Source: Zeimonas sp046347945 (GTDB lineage Bacteria; Pseudomonadota; Gammaproteobacteria; Burkholderiales; Burkholderiaceae_E). From it: a stretch of DNA of 64,000 nucleotides. Shown here in pieces: positions 43,794 to 51,800 of this stretch. The stretch lies in NCBI GenBank assembly GCA_046347945.1, contig JAXMFB010000007.1, forward strand, positions 124,001 to 188,000, written 5' to 3'. The notes beneath the pieces are model-generated. The model searched no databases, was not told the DNA's origin, and saw nothing but the letters and a program-made list of their open reading frames with translations. Each line of letters starts with the position of its first letter. Within the stretch, counting starts at the first letter, position 1. The position numbers and the translations under genes were made by a program.

Positions 43794-44828
43794 TCAGTGA
43801 GTGCGGTGATAGTCGCGAAACCACGCGACGAAGGCGCGCAGCCCCTCGTCCAGCGGCACCCGCGGCGTCGAGCCGGTGAGGCGGGCGAGCTTGTCGGTCG
43901 ACGAGAACGTGCGCTCGACGTCGCCCGGCTGCATGCCCATCTCGTTGCGCAGCGCGCGCCGGCCGGTGATCGATTCGAGCGCCGCGATCAGCTCGTTCAC
44001 GCTGACGGGGTCGCTGCGGCCCAGGTTCACCACTTCGAACGGCGCCCAGCTGGTATCGGGGCCGTCAGCGTTCCAGTCGGCCGGATCGGACGAGCCGCGC
44101 GCCGGGGGCGGCGCGTCGAGCAGCCGGACCGTGGCCTCGACCGTGTCGTCGATGTAGGTGAAGTCGCGCGACAGCACGCCGCCGCCGTAGACGTCGATCG
44201 GCCGGCCATGCAGCAGCGCATCGGTGAACTTCCAGATCGCCATGTCGGGACGGCCCCATGGCCCATAGACGGTGAAGTAGCGCAGCCCGGTGACCGGCAG
44301 CCCGAACAGGTGCGCGTAGCTGTGCGCCATCAGCTCGTTCGCGCGCTTGGTCGCCGCGTACAGGCTCACCGGATGGTCGACCGGGTCGCGCTCGGAGAAC
44401 GGCAGCTTGCGGTTGGCGCCATAGACGCTGGAGCTGCTCGCGAAGACCAGGTGCTGCACCCGCAGCCGCCGGCACGCCTCGAGGACGACGGTCATGCCGG
44501 CGAGGTTGCTGTCCGAGTACGCCATCGGGTTCTCGAGCGCGTAGCGCACACCCGCCTGCGCGGCCAGGTGCACCACCTGCCGCGGGGCATGACGATCGAA
44601 CAGCGTGGCCATCGCGACGCGATCGGACACGTCGGCCTGGTGGAACGCGAAGCCCCCGGCGGCCTCGAGCGTGGCCAGCCGCGCGCGCTTGAGCCGCGGG
44701 TCGTAGTAGTCGTTCAGGTTGTCGATGCCGACGACTGCCCTGCCGTCGGCGAGCAGGCGCCGGCACAGATGCATGCCGATGAAGCCTGCAGCACCGGTGA
44801 CGATCACTGGGGAACTCATCGGCGGCAT
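43794..44828 (-). CDS. UDP-glucuronate 4-epimerase
   Basis: 344 residues. VIVTGAAGFIGMHLCRRLLA, GIDNLNDYYDPRLKRARL (the Asn-Asp-Tyr-Tyr-Asp signature of this subfamily), HLAAQAGVRYALENP, SSSSVYGANRKLPF, SLYAATK (Tyr and Lys) and RYFTVYGPWGRPDMA. It interconverts UDP-GlcA and UDP-GalA, so with ugd it makes UDP-galacturonate from UDP-glucose. An ATG at 44819 would be three residues shorter. Starts about 107 bases from the end of pyrC'. Confidence 0.92.
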   Translation of the reverse strand: MPPMSSPVIVTGAAGFIGMHLCRRLLADGRAVVGIDNLNDYYDPRLKRARLATLEAAGGFAFHQADVSDRVAMATLFDRHAPRQVVHLAAQAGVRYALENPMAYSDSNLAGMTVVLEACRRLRVQHLVFASSSSVYGANRKLPFSERDPVDHPVSLYAATKRANELMAHSYAHLFGLPVTGLRYFTVYGPWGRPDMAIWKFTDALLHGRPIDVYGGGVLSRDFTYIDDTVEATVRLLDAPPPARGSSDPADWNADGPDTSWAPFEVVNLGRSDPVSVNELIAALESITGRRALRNEMGMQPGDVERTFSSTDKLARLTGSTPRVPLDEGLRAFVAWFRDYHRTH

Positions 44829-44935
44829 TATCCCATCGAACCAGGCCGGCGCGCCCGACGGACCGCCTCCGGGGCCGACTCGTCCAGGGACAGGCCGAGC
44901 CTCATCGCTATCCCGTGTCGCGCGACGTGCGCGCC

Positions 44936-46216
44936 TCAGCGTTCGAAGGCGACTCGCCCGTCGACCACGGTGAAGCGCGCGCGACCGCTCAGCTCCATCC
45001 CGAGATACGGCGTGTGCCTTCCCTGGCTCGCCAGCGCTTCGGGCGTGACGGTCCAGTGCTCCTCGGGATCGAAAACGCAGAGATCGGCGGGTGCCCCGAC
45101 CGCGATGCGGCCGCCCGAGGCCGACGACCCGAGCACGGCGATCGAGCCGACAGTGAGCTTGTCCAGCGCGGCCAGCAGGCCGGTGCGCGTCTCGCGGGCC
45201 CACTTCAGGGTCAGCGGCAGCAGCAACTCCAGCCCCGTCACGCCCGGCTCGGCCTCGGCGAACGGCAGCTGCTTGGCGTCGTCGTCGACGGGCGTGTGGT
45301 CCGAGCAGATCGCGTCGAGCGTGCCGTCGGCCAGCGCCGCGCGGATCGCGTCGCGGTCGCGCTGCGAGCGGAACGGGGGATCGACCCGATACTGGCTGTC
45401 GAAGTAGCCGATGTCGACGTCGACCAGGTGCAGGTGGTGCACGGCGACGTCGGCGCTCACCGGCAGTCCCTCGGCCTTGGCGTTGCGCACGAGTTCGAGG
45501 CCGGCCGCCGACGACATTCGGCACAGGTGGACGCGGCAGCCGGTATCGCGCGCCAGGTCGAGGATCGTGTGCAGCGCGATCGTCTCGGCGCACACCGGGA
45601 TGCCGGCCAGGCCCATTCGCGCGGCCACCGGTCCGCTGTGCGCGACGCCGCCGCGTGCGAGGTGCGGATCCTGCGGGCGCACCCAGACGGTGAAGCCGTA
45701 GGTGTTCGCATAGAGCATGGCCCGCCGCAGCACCTGCGTGTCGACGATCGGCGCGCCGGCCTGCGAGAAGCCGACGCAGCCGGCCTCGGCGAGCTCGGCC
45801 ATCTCGGTGAGCACCTCGCCCTTCAGGCCGACGGTGAGCGCGCCGAGCGGATACAGGCGTGCCTGGTCCAGGCCGCGCGCCCGGTACTTGAGCATCTCGA
45901 CGAGGCCCGGCTCGTCGAGCGGCGGATCGGTGTCGGGCGGGCAAGCCAGCGAGGTGACGCCGCCGGCGAGCGCCGCGCGCATCTCGGATTCGAGCGTCGC
46001 CTTGTACTCGAAGCCGGGCTCGCGCAGCCGGGCGGCCAGGTCGACCAACCCCGGGGCGACGACCAGTCCCGACGCCTCGAGCGTGCGATCGGCGCGGAAC
46101 CCCGGCGGCGCGTCGCCGATGGCGACGATGCGCCCGTCGGCAACGTGCAGGTCGGTGCTGCGGTCGGACGCCGAGGCGGGGTCGACGACGCGGCCGTTGA
46201 GGACGGACAGTCTCAT
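44936..46216 (-). CDS. pyrX: dihydroorotase-like protein lacking zinc ligands (PyrC'/PyrX)
   Basis: 426 residues with the amidohydrolase fold. Active dihydroorotases have His-x-His after the first strand (DLHVHLREPG type); here the segment is PGLVDLAARLREPG. The usual His-Ala-Glu-Asp region reads WVRPQDPHLARGG, so the metal site is gone. In pseudomonads the pyrB-linked pyrC' product is a known non-catalytic partner that holds the aspartate transcarbamoylase dodecamer together. It lies four bases after pyrB, which suits that role. A true pyrC must be elsewhere. Confidence 0.9.
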   Translation of the reverse strand: MRLSVLNGRVVDPASASDRSTDLHVADGRIVAIGDAPPGFRADRTLEASGLVVAPGLVDLAARLREPGFEYKATLESEMRAALAGGVTSLACPPDTDPPLDEPGLVEMLKYRARGLDQARLYPLGALTVGLKGEVLTEMAELAEAGCVGFSQAGAPIVDTQVLRRAMLYANTYGFTVWVRPQDPHLARGGVAHSGPVAARMGLAGIPVCAETIALHTILDLARDTGCRVHLCRMSSAAGLELVRNAKAEGLPVSADVAVHHLHLVDVDIGYFDSQYRVDPPFRSQRDRDAIRAALADGTLDAICSDHTPVDDDAKQLPFAEAEPGVTGLELLLPLTLKWARETRTGLLAALDKLTVGSIAVLGSSASGGRIAVGAPADLCVFDPEEHWTVTPEALASQGRHTPYLGMELSGRARFTVVDGRVAFER

Positions 46217-46220
46217 GCTT

Positions 46221-47189
46221 TCACGATTGCGCGAGGATGCTCATCACGGCCATCCGCACCGCGATGCCGAAGGTGACCTGGTCGAGGATCACCGACTGCG
46301 GCCCGTCGGCCACCGCCGACTCGATCTCGACGCCGCGATTCATCGGGCCCGGGTGCATCACGATGCAGTCGGGCGCTGCGAGCGCGAGCTTCTCCTGGGT
46401 CAGCCCGTACTGCTTGAAGTATTCCTGCGCCGACGGCAGCAGCGCGCCGCGCATCCGCTCGTTCTGCAGCCTGAGCATGATCACGACGTCGACGCCGCGC
46501 AGCCCCTCGCGCATGTCGGTGAACGTGCGCACGCCCATCTGCTCGAGCCCGCCCGGCAACAGCGTGCGCGGGCCGATCACGCGCACCTCGGGCACCCCCA
46601 GCGTGGTCAGCGCGTGGATGTCGGAGCGCGCGACGCGCGAGTGCAGCACGTCGCCGACGATCGCGACCGTGAGCTTCGTGAAGTCGCCCTTGAAGTGGCG
46701 GATCGTGTAGACGTCGAGCAGGCCCTGCGTCGGATGGGCGTGGCGCCCGTCGCCGGCGTTGACCACGTGCACGTGCCCGCGGCCGCGCGTGCGGTCGATG
46801 TGCTGCGCGATCAGGAACGGCGCGCCGCTCTCGGCGTGGCGCACGACGAACATGTCGGCGTGCATCGCGACCAGGTTGTCGATCGTGTCGAGCAGCGATT
46901 CGCCCTTCGACGTGGACGACGTGCCGATGTTCAGGTTGATCACGTCGGCCGACAGCCGCTTGGCGGCGATCTCGAAGGTGGTGCGCGTGCGCGTCGAGCT
47001 CTCGAAGAACAGGTTGAACACCGACTTGCCGCGCAGCAGCGGCACCTTCTTGATGTCGCGGTCGGACACGCCGACGAAGGTGGCGGCCGTGTCGAGGATG
47101 TGGTGGATCAGTTCGCGCGGCAGCCCCTCGATGGTGAGCAGGTGCCGCAGTTGCCCGTTCTCGTTCAGCTGGGGATGGCGCAGCGGCAT
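46221..47189 (-). CDS. pyrB: aspartate carbamoyltransferase catalytic subunit
   Basis: 322 residues; carbamoyl phosphate plus aspartate to carbamoylaspartate in UMP synthesis. NLFFESSTRTRTTFEIAAKR carries the carbamoyl phosphate Ser-Thr-Arg-Thr loop, TSSTSKGES the mobile 80s loop, and NAGDGRHAHPTQGLLD and HPGPMNRGVEI complete the site. Operon with pyrR (four bases upstream) and pyrC'. An upstream in-frame extension to 47315 is a shadow of pyrR. Confidence 0.96.
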   Translation of the reverse strand: MPLRHPQLNENGQLRHLLTIEGLPRELIHHILDTAATFVGVSDRDIKKVPLLRGKSVFNLFFESSTRTRTTFEIAAKRLSADVINLNIGTSSTSKGESLLDTIDNLVAMHADMFVVRHAESGAPFLIAQHIDRTRGRGHVHVVNAGDGRHAHPTQGLLDVYTIRHFKGDFTKLTVAIVGDVLHSRVARSDIHALTTLGVPEVRVIGPRTLLPGGLEQMGVRTFTDMREGLRGVDVVIMLRLQNERMRGALLPSAQEYFKQYGLTQEKLALAAPDCIVMHPGPMNRGVEIESAVADGPQSVILDQVTFGIAVRMAVMSILAQS

Positions 47190-47193
47190 GGCG

Positions 47194-47688
47194 TCATTCG
47201 ATCCGGAGCGTGAAGCGGCCGTCTTCGGTGCGGGCCAGCGCGAAATTTCGCGGCGCGGCGAGCGGGTGCGTCGCGCCGCAATAGCGCGCCTCGATCGGCA
47301 ACTCGCGCCCGCCACGGTCGAGCAGCACCGCCAGTTCGATGCGCGCCGGCCGGCCGTAGTCGAACAGTTCGTTCATCGCGGCGCGCACGGTGCGCCCGGT
47401 GAACAGGATGTCGTCGACCAGCACGATGTCGGCACCGTTCACCTCGAACGGCAGCTCGGTCGCCTTCATCTCGACCGGCAGCCCGCGCCGACCGTAGTCG
47501 TCGCGGTGGAACGCGCTGGACAGCGTGCCCAGCGGCCGCGCGAGCCGCAGGTCGCGGTGCAGGCGCTCGGCGATCCAGGCGCCGCCGCTGTGGATGCCGA
47601 TCAGCGACACGTCGCGCCCGGCGATGCCGTCGCGCACGGCCTGCAGCAGGCGCGCGTAGATGGCTTCGGCGTCGGGGTTGGCGTTCAT
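47194..47688 (-). CDS. pyrR: bifunctional pyr operon regulator/uracil phosphoribosyltransferase
   Basis: 164 residues. LIGIHSGGAWIAERL, the PRPP loop VLVDDILFTGRTVRAAMNEL and LLDRGGRELPIEARYCG are the PyrR blocks. In Bacillus it is an RNA-binding attenuator; in proteobacteria the regulatory role is less certain and uracil salvage may dominate. Lies between ruvX (22-base gap) and pyrB. Confidence 0.93.
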   Translation of the reverse strand: MNANPDAEAIYARLLQAVRDGIAGRDVSLIGIHSGGAWIAERLHRDLRLARPLGTLSSAFHRDDYGRRGLPVEMKATELPFEVNGADIVLVDDILFTGRTVRAAMNELFDYGRPARIELAVLLDRGGRELPIEARYCGATHPLAAPRNFALARTEDGRFTLRIE

Positions 47689-47710
47689 CGCGGGCTTCGC
47701 GGGGATCGGG

Positions 47711-48154
47711 TCATCGGCTGGACAGGTATTGTCGCAGGATTACGGCGGCCGCCTCCGCATCGATCGGTTCTCCGGCCGGGATTCGGCGCCTCGGCCCGGG
47801 CAGGCCGGCCGCGGCATCGGCCGCCGCCGCGGCCCTTTCGGAGCGTGCCTCGACGCTGGAGAAGTTCTCGTCGACCAGTTCGACCGGCAGCCCGAAGCGC
47901 CCCTCGAGCTGGCGGGCGAATCGCTCGCACTGCGGCGTGACCGGCAGCGGTGCGCCGTCGGGATGGCGGGGACGTCCCACGACCAGTCGTTGGGGCTGCC
48001 ATTCGGCGACCAGGGCGGAGATCGCCGCCCAGCGCGCGGCCAGCGGCTCGGAGGCCACGATGCACAGCGCACGCGACGAGCCGGTCAGCGTATTGCCGAC
48101 CGCGATGCCGATGCGGCGCCTGCCGAAGTCGAACCCCAGCAGCGTTTCCGCCAC
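47711..48154 (-). CDS. ruvX: Holliday junction resolvase-like RuvX/YqgF
   Basis: 147 residues with an RNase H-like fold. LLGFDFGRRRIGIAVGN (first Asp), VGRPRHPDG, VELVDENFSSVEA and the terminal IDAEAAAVILRQYL (last Asp) are diagnostic. In E. coli YqgF takes part in 16S rRNA 5'-end maturation. The start is a GTG directly after the yqgE stop. The yqgE-ruvX-pyrR-pyrB order is conserved in many gamma- and betaproteobacteria. Confidence 0.93.
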   Translation of the reverse strand: MAETLLGFDFGRRRIGIAVGNTLTGSSRALCIVASEPLAARWAAISALVAEWQPQRLVVGRPRHPDGAPLPVTPQCERFARQLEGRFGLPVELVDENFSSVEARSERAAAAADAAAGLPGPRRRIPAGEPIDAEAAAVILRQYLSSR

Positions 48155-48724
48155 TCAGGCGTGCCCGGCCGACGTCGCCAGGAAGGCGGGGTCGATGCCG
48201 AGCAGCCGGAACGCCGCCTGGAAGCGCTGCTCGACCGGCGTGTCGAAGATCAGCTCGGCGCTGGCCGGCACCGTCAGCCAGGCGTTGCGCGAGATTTCTT
48301 CCTCGAGCTGCCCCGGGCCCCAGCCGGCGTAGCCGAGCGTGACCAGCATGCGCCGCGGGCCGCCGCCGGAAGCCACGGCCTCGAGCACGTCCTTGGACGA
48401 GGTGAGGCCCAGCTCGCCGCCCACCGTGACGGTGGAGTTCCAGGCGCCGACCGGCTCGTGCAGCACGAAGCCACGATCCATCTGCACGGGTCCACCGTAG
48501 AACACCGGCGCCCCCGCGAGCGGCGCGATTTCGAGCTTGAGGTCGATGCGCTCGAACAGCGTCGCCAGGTCGATCTCCATCGGCCGGTTGATGACCAGCC
48601 CCAGCGCGCCCTTCTCGCTGTGCTCGGCGACGAACACGACGGTGCCACCGAAGTTCGGATCGGCCATGTCGGGCATGGCGATCAGGAACTGGTTGGTCAG
48701 GTCGGTCACAAGCTGTTCACTCAT
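48155..48724 (-). CDS. yqgE: YqgE/AlgH family protein
   Basis: 189 residues. LTNQFLIAMPDMADPNFGGT, VFVAEHSEKGALGLVINRP, PVFYGGPVQMDRGFVLH and LGYAGWGPGQLEEEI are family signatures. Function is still unclear; the P. aeruginosa homologue AlgH was linked to alginate regulation. First gene of the yqgE-ruvX-pyrR-pyrB-pyrC' operon. The ATG at 48724 matches the usual start MSEQ-x-LTNQFLIAMP; a longer frame to 48760 adds only Arg-rich residues. Confidence 0.94.
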   Translation of the reverse strand: MSEQLVTDLTNQFLIAMPDMADPNFGGTVVFVAEHSEKGALGLVINRPMEIDLATLFERIDLKLEIAPLAGAPVFYGGPVQMDRGFVLHEPVGAWNSTVTVGGELGLTSSKDVLEAVASGGGPRRMLVTLGYAGWGPGQLEEEISRNAWLTVPASAELIFDTPVEQRFQAAFRLLGIDPAFLATSAGHA

Positions 48725-48831
48725 GAGTTCGATTGTAAGGGCGCCCCTGCGGCGGCACAATCGCGATCCGCCGCGCCGTCGTCGACCACGGCGCAGCGCG
48801 CAAGGCGAGGCTGGAGCGCTCTACTCGGTCG

Positions 48832-51800
48832 TCAGGCGCCCGCGCGGCGGCGCCGCGACGACGTGAACATCGCGACCTGGCCGAGCAGCTCGTCGTCGCG
48901 GTACGGCTTGCCCAGGTAGGCGTTGACGCCGAGCGACATTGCGTAGTTGCGGTGCTTGTCCGCGGTGCGCGAGGTGATCATCACGATCGGCAGCTCGCGG
49001 AGGCGCTCGTCGCCGCGCACGTGGCGCGTGAGATCGAATCCGTCCATCCGCGGCATCTCGATGTCGACCAGCATCACGTCGGGCTGGCGGTCCTGCAGTT
49101 GCCGCAGCGCGTCGACGCCATCCTTCGCGAGCATGACGTCGTAGCCTTCGCGCGCCAGCAGGCGCTGCGTCGCCTTGCGCACCGTCAGCGAGTCGTCGAC
49201 CACCATCACCGCGGGCGGCACTTCGGCCAGCGGCGCGCTGCGGGTTCCCGGCGCGGGACGCTCGAGCCACAGGTCGCCGAGCACCGCCTGCGCCAGGCGC
49301 GCCGGGTTCAGGATGAGGACGATCTCGCCGTTGCCGAGCACGGTCGCGCCGCTCACGCCTGGCACCCTCGCCACCTGCGCGCCGACGTTCTTGACCACCA
49401 CCTCCTGGTTGCGGCTGACCGCGTCGACGTGGATCGCCAGCCGCAGGTTCGCGGAACGCACGATCACGACCGGCGACAGGTGCTGCGCGATCGGCCGCGC
49501 GTCACCGACGCCTACCAGCGCGCCCAGGTAGTGCATCGGCACGCGCGCGCCCTGCCAGTCGATCGAGCCGTCGCCGTAGGCCGCTGCCAGCGCCTGCGGC
49601 TTGAGCTGCAGCACCTGCTCGACGCTCGACGAGGGAATCGCGTACTGCGCCGCGCCCACGCTCACCAGCACGACCTGCGCAATCGCCAGCGTGAGTGGAA
49701 GGTGGACGGTGAACCGGGTGGCGGCGCCGCGCGTGGAATCGACGTCGATTCGCCCGCCCAGCGAGAGCACTTCGGCGCGCACGACGTCGGTCCCGACGCC
49801 GCGCCCCGCGAGCTCGGTGACCTCGGTCGCGGTCGAAAAGCCCGGCGTGAAGATCATGTCGGCGAGCTCGCGCTCGCCGGGCTGCGCGCCCTCGGCGACC
49901 AGCCCGAGGTTGCGTGCGCGCGCGAGGATCTTCGCGTAGTCGAGCCCCGCGCCGTCGTCGGAGACCGCGAGCACGACCTCGTTGCCCTCCTGGCGGACCT
50001 CGACGCGAATTTCGCCGGTTTCCGGCTTGCCGGTCGCCTGGCGCTGCGCCGGCGACTCGATGCCGTGCGCCACCGCGTTGCGCAGCAGGTGCTCCACCGG
50101 GTTCGCCATCCGCTCGAGCACGCCGCGGTCGACCTCGACCGACGCGCCGCGGATGTCCAGCGCCACGCGCTTGCCGAGCTCCTTGGCCGCCTGCCGGACG
50201 ACGCGATACAGCCGATCGCTGATCGAGCCGAACTGCACCATGCGCATCCGCATCAGGTTCTGCTGCAGCTCGCGCAGCACCTGCGACTGGCGCACCATGT
50301 CCTGCGAGGCGTCGTCGAGGCTGCGCATCGCATTCTGCTGCACGGTCGCCACGTCGTTGACCGACTCGGCCAGCATCCGCGTGAGTTCCTGGAACCGCGT
50401 GTAGCGGTCGAATTCCAGCGGGTCGAAGTCGGCGCTCGTCTCGCGCTGCAGCGCGATGCGCGCCTGGATCTGCGATTCGGCCTGGATCTCGATCTCGCGC
50501 AGCTGCGAACGCAGCCGCCCGACGTTCTCGGTCAGGTCCTGCAGCGACTGGCGAAGCTGGCCGAGCTCGTTGTCGAGCCGCGAGCGCGCGATCGACACCT
50601 CGCCGGATTCGTTGACGACGCGCTCGAGCAGGTCGGAGCGCACCCGAACCAACGAAGCGGCCGCGAGCGAGGGCGCGACCGCTGCGGCAGCGGCGCGCGC
50701 CGCGACCGCAGCGCCCGGAATCGCCGGCCCCGCCTGCTGGGCGTGCACCGGCCTGGCCGGTGCAGGTGCCGCATCGGGTTGCGCTGCCCGAGGCCGTGCC
50801 GCCTCGGTCGCCGCGGCCGCCGACCGCGCGGGAGCCCTCGGCTCCGGTTCGGCGGCCGGCGCAATGCCGGCGGACACGACGGCGGCCGGCGATGCGGCGA
50901 CGGGCGTCGTCGGCGCGACCGCCTCGGTCGCCGCCGGTCCGTGGCCGCCGGCGCGCGCCGCGGAGTCGCGGATCGCTTCGAACATCGCCACGGCGCCGTC
51001 GTAGTCGGCGATCAGTTCCTCGATCAGCGCGGCGGGCACGACGGAGAGCGCGCTGGCCGCCTCGATGCGCGTTTCCATCTCGTGCACCAGCTGGCCGAGA
51101 TCCATCGCACCGGCCATCCGCGCGCTGCCCTTGATCGTGTGCAGGTGGCGCATCAGCAGCAGCTGCAGCGAGCGATCGGCGGGCGAGGACTGCCAGCGAC
51201 GCAGGTTCTCGCCGATCTTCGGCAGGTAGTCGGTCGCTTCCTCGATGAAGATCGGCAGCAGTTCCTCGTCGAGCTCGCTCGCCATCGGCGCCCGGACGGC
51301 GACAGCTTCCGGTTCGGGCTGCGGCTCGTTGCGCGGGTCCCATCGGCTCGCCAGCGCGTGCGCCAGAGCAAGCGCCTCGGGTTCTTCGCCCGGCGCGCTT
51401 CCCGCGGCGAAGCGATGCAGCATCGCCTGTACCCGCTCGATCGTGCGCGCGTAGTCGGCCAGGTCCGCGTCGGTCATCGGGCGGCCCGATGCGCGCTGGC
51501 GCAGCAGGAAGGTCTCGAGCTGCTCGGCGATCGCCTGCACCCCGTGCAGCTCCACGAGCGCGGCGCTGCCCTTGAGCGAGTGCATCGCCCGCTGCGCAGC
51601 CTCGGTCGCAGCCCGCCCGGGCTGGTCGGCCCACGCCGCGGTATCGGCGCCGAGCGTCGCGATCAGGTCGTCGGCCTCGGACAGGAAGATGTCGTACAGC
51701 GGCCGGCTGATCGTGCGGTCGCCGACCCGGACTTCGTCGGGCACCTCGCCGGGCGGTTCGGCGATCGCCCCGGCGGACTGCACGGCGTCGGAGTCGGCCG

